Of a stretch of DNA of 64,000 nt, positions 1-11,399 are shown piece by piece. The notes beneath the pieces are model-generated. The model made no database searches and was not told the DNA's origin. It saw only the letters and a program-made list of their open reading frames with translations. This stretch comes from Caprella mutica (lineage: Eukaryota > Arthropoda > Malacostraca > Amphipoda > Caprellidae), in assembly GCA_947561585.1 (NCBI GenBank), contig CANNZV010000128.1, positions 62,001 through 126,000 of the forward strand, in the 5' to 3' direction. Numbering within the stretch: the stretch's first letter is position 1; each line of letters opens with the position of its first letter. The position numbers were made by a program, and so were the translations under genes.

Positions 1-310
1 AAAGGCAAGTCGAAACTAGAAGACCACAGCTAGGTAAAGCTCGTACAGCGGACGATCGTTAAACCGAACACCCTTACAAAGGACGAATGTTATCCGTAAG
101 GGCCATACAGCTCCTACAACAACCTCTTAAAATTATATGGTTTAACAAATACTTTATTCGTCTACCAAGTATCTAGTCATACATTGAATATACTCAGATG
201 TATTACAATTTACAATCAGCATTTAATGTATTGTTATTCAGATTTTCAGTAATTTTATTTTGTTAATTTTCCCATAAATTTTCTTTGATTAGAAAAGTTC
301 TATAAAATCT
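1..310. other. AT-rich sequence, no gene seen
   Basis: No open frame, transposase motif or RNA signature was recognised. From about 240 to 310 the sequence resembles 21990-22060 and is part of the dispersed repeat that continues after the satellite element. Confidence 0.5.
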
Positions 311-1278
311 AACCCTTTCCCTCCTGACGGCATCTACAGAAGCCATGTAATTATATGCTACTTAACATGCTAAGCATGAAACATGACTGAAATTTCCGCG
401 TTGGGTCACGAATGTGTAAATGTACCTATTTTTCTATAACACAATGTGTAAATGTACCTATTTTTCTATAACACAATGTGTAAATGTACCTATTTTTCTA
501 TAACACAATGTGTAAATGTACCTATTTTTCTATAACACAATGTGTAAATGTACCTATTTTTCAATAACACAATGTGTAAATGTACCTATTTTCTATAACA
601 CAATGTACGTGTAAATGTACCTATTTTTCTATAACACAATGAGTAAATGTACCTATTTTTCTATAACACAATGTGTAAATGTACCTATTTTTCTACAACA
701 CAATGTGTAAATGTACCTATTTTTCTATAACACAATGTGTAAATGTACCTATTTTTCTATAACACAATGTGTAAATGTACCTATTTTTCAATAACACAAT
801 GTGTAAATGTACCTATTTTCTATAACACAATGTGCGTGTAAATGTACCTATTTTTCTATAACACAATGAGTAAATGTACCTATTTTTCTATAACACAATG
901 TGTAAATGTACCTATTTTCTATAACACAATGTACGTGTAAATGTACCTATTTTTCTATAACACAATGAGTAAATGTACCTATTTTTCTATAACACAATGA
1001 GTAAATGTACCTATTTTCTATAACACAATGTGTAAATGTACCTATTTTTCTATAACACAATGTGTAAATGTACCTATTTTTCTATAACACAATGTGTAAA
1101 TGTACCTATTTTTCTATAACACAATGTGTAAATGTACCTATTTTTCTATAACACAATGTGTAAATGTACCTATTTTCCTATAACACAATGTGTAAATGTA
1201 CCTATTTTTCTATAACACAATGTGTAAAAGCGACCCTAATAAAAATTATCAAAATTGAGTTTCAGGAGGGAACGGGTT
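311..1278. mobile_element. Short-TIR element carrying a 32-bp satellite
   Basis: The 17-bp sequence AACCCTTTCCCTCCTGA at 311-327 recurs inverted at 1262-1278 (TCAGGAGGGAACGGGTT) with one mismatch. These inverted ends bracket the whole 32-bp satellite. TAAAAT lies just outside both ends and may be a 6-bp target duplication. The flanks resemble the uninterrupted dispersed repeat near 21990-22400, which supports insertion into an older repeat. There is no coding capacity, so this is a non-autonomous element whose interior expanded as a satellite. The superfamily is not recognised. Confidence 0.5.
411..1229 (+). repeat. 32-bp tandem satellite, about 26 copies
   Basis: The unit reads TGTGTAAATGTACC followed by TATTTTTCTATAACACAA. 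Copies differ by single bases (TGTG/TGAG, TTTTTC/TTTTC) and by a few CG-containing 4-base insertions (tacgtgtaaa, tgcgtgtaaa) that recur at spaced positions, suggesting blocks of several units were duplicated together. Confidence 0.95.
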
Positions 1279-1640
1279 TTTTAAAATAAGTTTAACTATT
1301 CTTTATGTAATCTTATGTTTACACGTAATTTATGTATATTTAGTTGCAATTAACTTTGTTTTATTTTACTTACTTAAGCTACATAATTATTATAAGATTT
1401 TTAATAAAACTTTGATTGAATATTAATCGGAGATAGCCTAATTACCTTAAATTGTATTTTTTTTTAAATATTTTTTGAAGAAAACTTGCGCAGTTTGAAT
1501 CCCCAACAAAACTAATTCTGAGACCTTATAGCGTCCATTAGATCTGTATTGCAACCTCTTTTTAAGGGTGCTATATTGCCGTTTTACGAGCTTTATTCCC
1601 GTACACCAGATTAAAAAGTAATAAGTTTAAAGGTTTGATA
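1279..1640. repeat. Dispersed repeat shared with 22050-22400
   Basis: Short blocks recur in the same order at both sites: a run around TATTTAGTTGCAA, TAATCGGAGAT, GAAAACTT followed by AATCCC, GACCTTA, GCGAC/GCGTC followed by TAGATC, AACCTCTTTTT or GACCTCTTTTT, and TACGAGCTTTA. No coding frame is visible. Identity is clearly below that of recent duplicates. Confidence 0.6.
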
Positions 1641-1804
1641 ATAAGGTTAGCTATATAGAAATAAGTAATCAAGTTATCTAGTATAAAGTAATCAAGTCTT
1701 AGAGTATTAAGTAATTTTGTCACTTCAGAAAATGGGCTTCAAAGATCGCAATTATTGATTGCGAAATTATTCATAAAACAAGAAGTTGCTTTTCTCAGTT
1801 TCAC

Positions 1805-1960
1805 ACTGACAGTCTGCTCTAAATGTTTGGGGATTTAAGTGTATGAACACCATCAAAAATATTAAATTGACTGCACTAAGTAAAGTAATGAACTACGGCC
1901 TTAAATAACAAACAATCGAAGTCAATCATATTTTTCGGACTGATAGTATTTAACAGAAAA
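1805..1960 (+). repeat. HBR copy 1 (a-b core)
   Basis: This is the first copy of the hairpin-block repeat. Block a (TTTAAGTGTATGAACACC then ATCAAAAATA, 1834-1862) starts after GACAGTCTGCTCTAAATG. Block b (GGACTGATAGTATTTAACAG) ends near 1957. The roughly 75 bases between them are not conserved in other copies. Block a contains a self-complementary GTGT..ACAC. TCTG..CTAAAT upstream of block a can pair with ATTTAACAGA in block b, closing a loop of about 140 nt. Confidence 0.7.
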
Positions 1961-2254
1961 GGAGAATTTATATCAATTACGCGCTACTAATCCACATTAA
2001 TTTTATTACTTCTTAATAATGATCATAGACAATAATCAATTCAAAATGTAAGAAAATCGTACAGAAGTGAACCATCAAATTCTTACAAGTAGGTAGAATT
2101 ATGAGTCGCTTGTATTTTTATAAATGTTACCCCTGAAGACGGAAACTACGAAGGTTTTTGAAAGCTTGAGAAATTTCAAATCTAGTTTTTTACCCTTAAA
2201 CCTTATGCATAGTGTAACAACCGAGAAGTCCTCTATTTTCTAAAGTCACAACAT

Positions 2255-2385
2255 TAATGTTCCAAGTGTTTGAACACCATCAAAAATATATAGATTTCTA
2301 CAAGTCTTGTTCGACTTCAAGAGCTTATTAGAGATGACAATCAAAGACAGTAGAATCTTTCGGACTGAGAGTATTTAACAGAAAA
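2255..2385 (+). repeat. HBR copy 2 (a-b core)
   Basis: Block a is AAGTGTTTGAACACCATC and then AAAAATA, from 2264. Block b is CTTTCGGACTGAGAGTATTT and then AACAG, ending near 2382. It lies about 420 bases after copy 1 in the same orientation, so the two cores are tandem. Confidence 0.7.
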
Positions 2386-2399
2386 AGAAAATTGAGATT

Positions 2400-2700
2400 T
2401 ATTTCAAGATATTAATTCAATTAGCATGACATATTCTCAAATTGGGATCAATGAAAATAACTAATTCAAACTATAGTGAATTTATGTGAAATAAATTAAA
2501 ATTTATAATAATTTAAATATTGTACAATTTAAGTATTAATTTGTCAAACCCTTTTAATATTGCGTAATTTGAATAGGGATATTATTAAATATTATACTTC
2601 AAAACTCATTCTATTTCAACACCAAAATTTTAGATTATATGTACTTTAATGATAACTAATATTATAGAACTTTTAGAAATCAAAATAAGGTAACGACTAA
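2400..2700 (+). repeat. HBR downstream blocks of unit 1-2
   Basis: The AT-rich blocks that follow HBR cores are present: TTGTACAATTTAAGTATTAA, TTTGTCAAACCCTTTTAAT, then TTAGATTATATGTACTTTAA at 2630-2650. They match 20450-20600 and 42700-42800. The GGGTAACTACTC block usually found between core and tail is not evident here. Confidence 0.5.
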
Positions 2701-2702
2701 CG

Positions 2703-3246
2703 TCGTAGTACTCAGACACTTATTTACTCTCACAGTACTCGTAAAGTGGGTGTAAACATAGGACATGTTAGGTCACTAAGTAATTTCTAAAGGACAGATT
2801 GGTTCATGTCCTATGTTGTCGTAAATTAGTTAAACTTAAAACTGAAAACTAAGAGACATTCCCTCCGGGGTGGCTGAAAGGGGTAGACCTACTAAAATTC
2901 TTTTCCTTCTCTGTGGTGTTGCTGTTAATTTTGAGGCGGCTGGCAAAAAGGAATATACCTTGTGACTCAGATGACGGCATGGCGAAGAGAGCAGAGCAAG
3001 TGGTTTAAACTTAATAACTTACCTCGAAGAAGAACGAAGAAATTAGTTTTCTGACATTGAGGTGAGTGTCTCTTAGTCATTTATTTATAGATATTCCTCG
3101 TTAGTACACAGTAATTTTACCAGAATGTTAACACCCACTGTCCGAGTACTGTGAGTGTCCGAGTACTGTGAGTGTCCGAGTACTGTGAGTGTCTGAGTAC
3201 TGTGAGTGTCCGAGTACCTACTGTGAGTGTCCGAGTACTGTGAGTT
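2703..3246 (+). repeat. HBR terminal palindrome, split by an insertion
   Basis: The left arm (CTCACAGTACTCG, AGTGGGTGT, ACATAGGACATG; 2729-2768) pairs with a right arm that starts CATGTCCTATGTT at 2807 and resumes AACACCCACTGTCCGAG at 3129. The stem is therefore interrupted by about 310 bases compared with the intact copy at 22490-22580. After the right arm come about six copies of a 17-bp unit, GAGTACTGTGAGTGTCC. Confidence 0.7.
2820..3123. mobile_element. About 310-bp insertion in the HBR palindrome
   Basis: ATGTT flanks both sides (2815-2819 and 3126-3130), consistent with a 5-bp target duplication. The insert contains the inverted pair ACTAAGAGACA (about 2849) and TGTCTCTTAGT (about 3068), 11 of 11 complementary. 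It holds no reading frame. The class is unknown. Confidence 0.4.
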
Positions 3247-3249
3247 GAA

Positions 3250-5430
3250 CCTTCAAATTAATTACAATTAGCTAAGTTAGGGGTATAGAGATCAAAGAAA
3301 ACTTTTATTAGCTCTAACATAGAAAACTGAATGAAGGAGTAACTTAAGAGTAATATACATTAGAACATTGAATATTATTGATTAATTAGTTTAGCTTAGG
3401 ATTGGATTATTTATTTTGATTAAAGATGTTTTATGGCATTATATTTAAATGATAAATCATTAAATGCGGAATAAATTTTAAAAAAAGCCGAAAACAATCG
3501 AAATGTAATTAATTTCAAAATAAAATAGAATGCATAAATTCTAGAGAGGTTTGAAATTACGAGTTAGATAATCAATGCATTTATTCAAATAAATCACATC
3601 ACCTGGTAATTAGCATATGAGAGTGGACTTCGGATTCTCTTGAGGATTTTCGTCAGCTTCGTGTATTAAGAGATAGCGCACACAAATATTGTGCAGGAGT
3701 CACGAGGAAAGTTAGTTCCAAGAAGATAGCGTGACTGTAGGTAGAGCAGCGTGAGTATCTTTAACTCGGAGTTAGGACGAAGGCTGGATTTCCTCAGTTA
3801 TACTAGATGAGTGAGAATTCGGTATGATATCCAATCGTGTGGAGATGCGAAAGTTTTCTAGTATGATGTTTATTACTGGAAGCAGTAGTGTAAATAGCAT
3901 CAACATTCAACAGGTGTTTGACCCAGAAGCAGTAGTTGCTGTGATTGCAATAGCAGCAGAACAGTAGTAATGAAACCAGAATTCATCAACGCAGAAGCCA
4001 GTTGTATTCTAACCAGTAGCAATCAGAAAGACAGAAACCCCCTGAAAGAGATAGTTTGGAATAATTGGGGTTCGATACATCTTAGCTAATAAAACACAGA
4101 TAATGATAATTTAAATGAATTGCCTAATTATCATTCGTTATGAATTCATTTGAGCTACTACTCAGATGAAAAGAATTTGTATTAAAGTATTAATTAAATA
4201 ATTAGAAATGAAATAGAACTTCTGTTTATTATAAAGTTAGGCATGGATGATGGAAGCAGAATGACTTAGTCTCTGTTAAACCTAGTTTTCTTTCATATAG
4301 AAAACGAGACGGCAGAGTGAACGGGTCACTGTTCTAGAATTCATTAAAACCTGATACGTACGTCGGAAGGATGTTGAATGGGTTATCAAGAAAGATTATA
4401 TATATATAAGGGAATATATAATTGATATTGACTAATAATATTATTAATATATGAGAAATGAATAATTAGCATTCATATCGAATATTACTTAAAATATATC
4501 CTAAATAGTATATTAATAACATAACTACTGATATGAGATAAGGAGAAATAATGTTATTAATTTATTATTAATATTACATGCAGAGAAGTGATAAATATAG
4601 ATAGGAAAATATTTACCCTTAGTATCCGTTAGAAGAATATATAGGGGGGTTGAAGCTGTTGTCACATTGTCTTTGAATTCAGATAATATATATTATTATT
4701 AAATAATCCTGTAAATATATGTAATTAGTCTTTGTATATATTGTAATGGCAATACATACCCTAAATAATCACTCAGTTGTGTGTTACAAGGCACAATAGT
4801 AATACGCAGTTAGGTACTGGTACTTTATATAAGAGACGTGAATTGACCGTGTCCGAATATCTAGAGATCACCGAGGTAAATGAGGCGGAAAGATGCTAGC
4901 ATCTTGATAGGCTTAAAAGAGGGTAATTGGCAACATGAATGTTTGATATAACATTCTACACAAAATGTTGAAATCGTGATACATTTATATTAGAGAAATG
5001 TTGTTATTAACAATTGTAATTATTTTACTACGCTTTGAATATTATAAGAGAAATTAAATACGTACGGTTCTCAACTTTAAATTGGAACATTATGGTGATA
5101 TTTGGCATCTTTGAGGGTAAGATATGCGCAGCGTCTTAGAACAAAGGGCTTGTATTTGCGGGTAAAGAAATATGCGCACTTTGATGCCATAGGTAAATCA
5201 TATATAATAGTTTGTAATATTTGAATTATATATAAGATATCATATTTTATACAATCTGTGTGATATAAATGTTTCGTTATACATATCAGTTATCATAATT
5301 ACAATTGTAATTTATATATTTATTTGTATACTCGTTAATTGTATAAATAATGTGTCAGAAATGCTAAATATGTAGTGAAGTATGAATTATGTATGTTAAT
5401 ATATATGTAGTGGAATAAGTTGATCACTAC
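3250..5430. other. AT-rich intergenic DNA, no gene seen
   Basis: No homologous reading frame was recognised. GC content rises between about 3600 and 4060 in a segment with CAG/CAGAAG-type runs (GTAGCAGAACAGTAGTAA and similar), possibly degraded simple repeat. The rest is TA-rich. Confidence 0.4.
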
Positions 5431-6267
5431 AGGGGTATAATATCCTGGCCATTGACTAGGGGTATAATATCCTGGTCATTGACTAGGGGTATAATATCCT
5501 GGTCATTGATTAGGGGTATGATATCCTGGCCATTGACTTGGGGTATAATATCCTGGCCATTGACTAGGGGTATAATATCCTGGCCATTGACCAGGGGTAT
5601 AATATCCTGGCCATTGACCAGGGGTATAATATCCTGGCCATTGACCAGGGGTATAATATCCTGGTCATTGACCAGGGGTATAATATCCTGGCCATTGACC
5701 AGGGGTATAATATCCTGGTCATTGACCAGGAGTATAATATCCTGGCCATTGACCAGGGGTATAATATCCTGGCCATTGACCAGGGGTATAATATCCTGGT
5801 CATTGACTAGGGGTATGATATCCTGGTCATTGACCAGGGGTATAATATCCTGGTCATTGACCAGGGGTATAATATCCTGGTCATTGACCAGGGGTATAAT
5901 ATCCTGGCCATTGACTAGGGGTATAATATCCTGGCCATTGACTAGGGGTATAATATCCTGGCCATTGACCAGGGGTATAATATCCTGGTCATTGACTAGG
6001 GGTATGATATCCTGGTCATTGACCAGGGGTATAATATCCTGGTCATTGACCAGGGGTATAATATCCTGGCCATTGACCAGGGGTATAATATCCTGGTCAT
6101 TGACTAGGGGTATGATATCCTGGTCATTACCAGGGGTATAATATCCTGGTCATTGACCAGGGCTATAATATCCTAGCCATTGACCAGGGGTATAATATCC
6201 TGGTCATTGACTAGGGGTATAATATCCTGGCCATTGACCAGGGGTATAATATCCTGGTCATTGACCA
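5431..6267 (+). repeat. 27-bp palindromic satellite, 31 copies
   Basis: The unit is GGGGTATAATAT followed by CCTGGTCATTGACCA. The portion CCTGGTCA-T-TGACCAGG is an almost perfect 8-bp-arm palindrome. Copies vary mainly at two positions (GTCA/GCCA and ACCAGG/ACTAGG), one in each arm. Because 27 is divisible by 3, long open frames run through it on both strands, with a 9-residue period on the plus strand (RGIISWPLT). These are artefacts of the unit length, not a gene. Confidence 0.95.
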
Positions 6268-6329
6268 TTAGAATATTGCAAGAAAGGATTTTCTGTAAAT
6301 AGATATTCACAGAGAACCTTTAGAGCTGT

Positions 6330-6620
6330 AACTTAATTAGGTACTAAGGGCTAGAATTTTTTTGTAGGCTTGAGAAATTTCCCGTAAAAATTATGGATTT
6401 TCGCTAATCACTTATTAATCAAATGGTTCCTGGGCAATGACCAATCGTCTCACTAAATATCAGTAAATTTAGGTCAATAATTGTTGAGTTATGCGAATAA
6501 CAAGATTCAAATATATATTGTCAATCAAAACATAGATTTCCTCAATATTCCAAGTCATGTCGAATAATATCATAAATTACAAATGCACGAAATCTCGTAA
6601 CGATCGTAGCAACGTGAAAA
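6330..6620 (-). repeat. Fragment of the AGGTCA-rich interspersed repeat
   Basis: AAATGGTTCCTGGGCAATGA, then CCAATCGTC, then TTATGCGAATAACAAGATT, match 8600-8685 almost word for word. The AGGTCA part of the family is missing here, so this is a truncated copy. Confidence 0.6.
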
Positions 6621-6636
6621 ACCCAAGAACTGGAAT

Positions 6637-6963
6637 ATGTATTTTTGTCATATCAAGAAAAAAAAACAAGTTACCCATGAAAAAATGAATTTTCTCGAAT
6701 ATTTAATGTATATAGATATTTTGACAAATAAGTGGGATACGGAACTGAATAAAAAAGATCAACTCCATCTAAAACAATATTTTTCGATATATTTATTTCA
6801 TTCAAATGATATGTTCATATTTATAATGGAATACGAAATGGTTAAATACCAAAGTGACAAAAATATAATAAATGCTTTCAGTCTTTTGTGTTCAATGATC
6901 AAGAGAATCACTAAAGAGTTTAATTACGGCGCAATGGAATCTTGTCACACTATATATTTTTGA
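6637..6963 (+). CDS. Unrecognised 108-residue open frame
   Basis: The frame starts at an ATG and encodes a Lys/Asn/Ile-rich product without signal peptide, membrane span or known motif. Its composition equals that of the surrounding AT-rich DNA and it has no splice or polyadenylation context. It may be chance or a remnant of a mobile element. It is listed only because it is the longest non-repetitive frame in this part of the window. Confidence 0.1.
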   Translation: MYFCHIKKKKQVTHEKMNFLEYLMYIDILTNKWDTELNKKDQLHLKQYFSIYLFHSNDMFIFIMEYEMVKYQSDKNIINAFSLLCSMIKRITKEFNYGAMESCHTIYF

Positions 6964-7465
6964 GGTGCAATTTGACACTTAGATTACAAACGCAAAAAGT
7001 GAATGAAGATTTCATGTTATTGGGGAATCTTTCATTGTTGTTAAAATATTGTAGGGACACGGGTATAAATTAGCCCAAAAATACATGTAGTTATAGTACA
7101 TTACATTTGAATATATTGCATTTCATCTACAGGTATATTAATATGTGCTGGTATTTCATTCATTGAGGAATGATTTATTGTGGATTATGCATTTTATAGA
7201 TAATCCATCTATACAATTTATATTCCAAAATTATTGTTCTGTGTGATATTTTCTCGCAATTTCTTTTTTAAAATTACTACCAACTTTATATAAATGATTA
7301 GTAGATTTTTTTTATAAATTAGAGTGATGAATTGTATAGTGGCTATAGGAGACCTATTTTTTATCTATCTATTCTAATGATACCCGTAGTGTATACATTT
7401 ATTTGTTTAGTCATATACTTTTTACAATTTGGTATCAGCTTCGTAAGAATAATAGGGGATGTACT

Positions 7466-7680
7466 ATACAGGGTGACCCACAAAAAAGTGAACCCAACTT
7501 TGAATTAATATAAATATCGTATTTTTAAATAGGTAGTTAAAAAAGGATTGAAAGAAATTAAAAAAATAAATAAATCCATTTTACCACCGTCATTGCTTAA
7601 TATTAATTGTACGTGTATACTATTTATATTAACTCAGTTAAATGAATAATTATTTATTCATTATAAAAATTAGTATAAAA
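7466..7680 (+). mobile_element. Mariner-type terminal fragment
   Basis: TACAGGGTGACCCACAAAAA is a typical Tc1/mariner end next to a TA. The following AACTTTGAATTAATATAAAT and TACCACCGTCATTGC are shared with 45005-45130, and the terminal part resembles the ends at 9531 and 27318 (inverted). No transposase motif is seen nearby. No matching right end was identified within 1.5 kb, so this is a terminal fragment or MITE. Confidence 0.5.
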
Positions 7681-7984
7681 ACACACGACGGGTACTGTTA
7701 GGATAGATTATTATCATAATAAAATGTATCTACCACAATAAGCACCAGAATATATTTAAATAATAATATCAATTGAAATAAAATTATTCTTATGTTTACA
7801 TTTTAACTCGAAAGTGCGATTTTATCGGAATAATATAGAAAACTCGTTATTATTAACAGGAAAATGCACTAGTTCATACTTAAGATATTAATTATGCTAC
7901 AGTTTTTTTATTCATTCATTATTTGTATTTTATCTTCAAAATATATCAGGTTGTAAAAAAAATTCACCAAAAAAAACCTAATAT

Positions 7985-8110
7985 CGGGTTACATTTTGGG
8001 AACAATCGGGTTAAAGGTCAAGGTCAAAGAAGGTAACGAAAAAATCGAAATGAACAAAATTTGACTCAATACATTAAGTTGGTCAGCGGTCAGTGGATTA
8101 TATTGTGTCG
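7985..8110 (+). repeat. AGGTCA-rich repeat fragment
   Basis: GGGTTAAAGGTCAAGGTCAA at about 8009 is a degenerate core of the family seen better at 8487-8775 and 45340-45990. Confidence 0.5.
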
Positions 8111-8486
8111 AAACTCTTCACCATCCGCATTATCTAATTAGTTCATTGCAGGAGAAACTATTGAAAATTCTAGTGAAGCGTCAAATCATCATCATCAATA
8201 TATATATATCTTCACTTTCTTTTTTTGAAGAACAATCTAAAATACATTTTATATATTATTTTTAAAACACATTGTGATTACTAAGAGTCACATTTCAATT
8301 GAATTGTAATTTTTCTCATATTTAAATTCTTTTCAAAGTAATTTTCTCATCGGATGAGCTTGGCAGGACTCAATTAGTTGTTTCATTATAATAGCATCAT
8401 CTTATTAATATTAATAAATAATGGGCTATTAAACAATTGCTACATTGTAAACACAACCAAAGTATAGAATGTATTAAAACAAACCA

Positions 8487-8775
8487 TGTCAGTCTGTCCG
8501 TCCGTTGCAGAGTAAACTAGAACGGGCACTCGTAGAGCGCATACATTCACTGCCTTTTCGTGACCTTGACCTTTGACCCAATCGCTCCCTAAATCTAACC
8601 AAATGGTTCCTGGACAATGACCAATCGTCAGAACAAATTTCAGTCAATTTGGTTGAATACTTTTTAGTCATGCGAATAACAAGATTACAAATTAATGAAA
8701 GCCGCTCTAAACATAACCTTCTGCAATCAGCTGCATATTGCACTGTTGAATAAAATTTCAATAAAATTAGGAGAT
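8487..8775 (-). repeat. AGGTCA-rich interspersed repeat, well preserved copy
   Basis: Read on the minus strand it runs from a GGTC-rich core (GGGTCAAAGGTCAAGGTCA) through GCGCTCTACGAGTGCCCG to a terminus ACGGACGGACAGACTGACA. The core has the spacing of a DR1 nuclear-receptor site (AGGTCA, 1 base, AGGTCA) plus a third half-site. The same order of blocks appears at 45340-45990. Repeats of this description are widespread in invertebrate genomes. No coding capacity is visible. Confidence 0.65.
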
Positions 8776-8984
8776 TTTAACACAGAATAGTAAATATTTT
8801 TTTTTTTTAATATTTAGCTAAAAAAAATAGAAATGTTCAATAATTTGTAGAATTGAAACAGAAGGTAAAATACATGCATGAAAAAAGAATGTTAGTTTTC
8901 AAAATTGTGTTAATTCGAATTTTTTAGGCCTTCAAGAAAATTTAACGGATAAGTTATTTAAATAAACATAATTTGTTGAAACAG

Positions 8985-9140
8985 CTGTGGGAACTTCTAT
9001 TGTATCTCTGAGAGTTCTAAGTGTATGTACACCATAAAAATACAAGCAATGAAGTCGTGTAAACGTGATAAACAGTAATACATAACACGGGGCAGAGACA
9101 GTGATTGTCTCTTTCGGACTGATAGAATTTAACAGAAAAA
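8985..9140 (+). repeat. HBR copy 3 (a-b core)
   Basis: Block a is degenerate (CTAAGTGTATGTACACCATA, from about 9017). Block b (TTTCGGACTGATAGAATTT) ends near 9136. The inner self-complementary GTGTATGTACAC is retained and is even better paired than in most copies. The middle segment is unrelated to those of other copies. Confidence 0.7.
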
Positions 9141-9269
9141 TAAAACTAAGAATTTTCAACTAGTTTTTATTAACAATGAATTTTTTATTCATCAAACATG
9201 AACATTGACGATAGTTCAGTCGAAAATAATTTCAATTATAGGAGAAAAAAAATTATTCCTAAATAAGTT

Positions 9270-9530
9270 TTTTGAAGGGTAACTACTCTATTTATTATTT
9301 AATCCTCTTCTAGGTATACATTCCTAATTAGTTCTTCTTGTCAATCATTTTCAGTCAAATTAATTTATATCTTCATTTTCAAATTAAGAAAAAAAATTGA
9401 TTATTTTTTATATCTATCTGACTAGTGATATGAAAAGGCTATTTAATGAATAGTATATAAATTGAAATAATTGGATATAAGAATTATTGCAGTTTATTTT
9501 TTTGTCTTTCTTCACCGTGTTGGTCTGTAC
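9270..9530 (+). repeat. HBR downstream blocks of unit 3
   Basis: AAGGGTAACTACTCTATTTA lies about 145 bases after block b. CATTTTCAGTCAAATTAATT follows. GATATGAAAAGGCTATTTAA with AGTATATAAATTGAAATAA lies at 9428-9470. The unit ends at TTGGTCTGTAC, where a mariner end begins. Confidence 0.65.
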
Positions 9531-9760
9531 AGGGTGACTCACAAAACAGTTAACCTAACCGTATAATCATATATTTCAAGTTAATTTTTCATAAGTTTTA
9601 TTCATTTTTTTAATATTATACTGATTTTATGAAAATGGCATTGCGCAAATGGTAGTGACGGACAATGAAGTAAGTGCAAACATCAAACATATCTCTATAA
9701 GACAAAATCCCTACTAATAAAATAGATATATTTCCAGGTTTTAAGAGTATTCATATAACT
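9531..9760 (+). mobile_element. Mariner-type terminal fragment in HBR unit 3
   Basis: TACAGGGTGACTCACAAAAC is a mariner-like terminus that interrupts the HBR tail block normally continuing after TTGGTCTGTA. Only the terminal part is identifiable. Confidence 0.45.
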
Positions 9761-10450
9761 TTCACTTCTATGAAATATTGACAATCTGGAGAAATGTGTT
9801 TACGTACAAAAAGAAGAGCACTAATTTAAATTTTAACAAGGGAATAGGGAGTCATTTTACTGCAGTTCCAGATTTCTGTTTGCTCTATTTTATCATTGTT
9901 TTTATATATTCCATACGTTTAGGGACACTCTTAACACAGGTAAAAATTAGTGTCATCATTTTTAATTGCATTTGTCGTTTGGGTAAACATATATTTGTGA
10001 GCAGGCATTTCCAGTCATAAATTTCTACAAATCAAAACATCGTAATGGCATGATAAATTTCCATCTCGCTGATTATATGAGACATTTTTACTTTCACTTT
10101 TCTTATAATATCATTTAATGAATGCACAGTTACTAAATCTAATGGAAAAAGATATTACTTATGCATGATAAATTATTTATGTGTTCTTTATGAACTATTA
10201 TCACATCGAAAAATAAATACAATTATATATCAATTATTAATTCCTTAAAGAAAATTATAAACCAACTACCAAAATTTATTTATAAAATACATACCATTGT
10301 CCATTCCACGTACTTCAATAAAATCTACCACCACAGTGTAATTACTCAGAATCCCCTACATTTTGATAAAAAAACGAAAATAAAATGTTAACGGCACTGA
10401 GATTCAATTTTTCGGCACAGGAAAATGCAAATAAATGCCTTATTACGCCC
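9761..10450. other. AT-rich sequence, no gene seen
   Basis: An 80-codon frame at 9778-10020 has no recognisable motif and ordinary local composition. Nothing else is supported. Confidence 0.4.
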
Positions 10451-10451
10451 T

Positions 10452-10930
10452 ACAGTGATACTCTGAAGAGAATTTTTCAACTCCAAAGTGTTTTTAAGTG
10501 TAGAAACACCTTCAAAATTATAGAAAATAATTGATATTTAAAGAATATATCGAGTTAATGTTATTTCTGAACACATGTCAGCAGACTGATAGTATTTAAC
10601 AGAAAATTACTAATATTACCAATGTCAGGAAATTTAACGAACTGATATAATATATTTCCCCATCATTATCAATGAGATAAATTATCAAAAATGAGATAAG
10701 ATCATTAGAAACAAATCATTAAATTAGAAAATGATTCCATGGAGGAGTAACTACTCTATTTAAAAAAAATTATCGTCGAAATTTACAACAGTTTGCAAGT
10801 CTAAAATTATTAAAGAATTTATTTTGAAATTAATGGTTTTCTAGTCATATGAAATGGTTATTAAATAGATATTATATAAATTGAAACAGTATGAATATAA
10901 GAATTATTGTTTAATTTAAATATATATTTA
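10452..10930 (+). repeat. HBR unit 4
   Basis: Block a is degenerate (TTTTTAAGTGTAGAAACACC, 10492-10510). Block b (AGACTGATAGTATTTAACAG) ends near 10602. GGAGTAACTACTCTATTT follows at about 10745, and the AGATATTATATAAATTGAAA block at about 10866. The order and spacing match the other units. Confidence 0.65.
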
Positions 10931-11399
10931 TCAAATGGCTATGATGTGGCTAAAATGACATCAATTGAATAACTATAAATTTTTCAATGCAATAAGAAAT
11001 GATGTTTTGGTGTTAGCAAATTAATACATTATATGATTTAATGTAAATTTTTTAAAGAATATTCTCTATGTCATGAATTCGTCCAATAGTTACTTGTTGA
11101 ATGCTCTATAAAATTTGATTTCGGAAAAATTTGTACTAGGATGTACACTGACTATATATTATCTTTTTTACTGAAGAGGACATACAAATTGAAAGGCACG
11201 GTTCTCTAGAATAATCTGCCTAAAACTGATTGAAAATTGTTAAAGAAGTTGTAAAATATATTTAAGATTATTTGTTTTCAAATACATTTTAATTTGTGTT
11301 CTCAAAAACGCAAAAATTGATTCATGAAAATATAATACAATTATAAAATATTATATTATAAATATTATATTGCATATATTAATCATAGCGTAGATAATA

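Noticed and set aside
1938..1960. Hammerhead ribozyme (CTGATAG in HBR block b)
   Set aside because: The CUGAUGA core and matching GAAA stem arrangement are absent, and the conserved word is CTGATAG or CTGAGAG.
4065..4090. tRNA B-box-like GGGGTTCGATAC
   Set aside because: No A box or cloverleaf pairing upstream. The same holds for GGTTCGAAAAGG at 60709.
5452..6141. 229-codon open frame, RGIISWPLT repeats
   Set aside because: It lies wholly within the 27-bp satellite. The unit length is a multiple of three, so openness is automatic.
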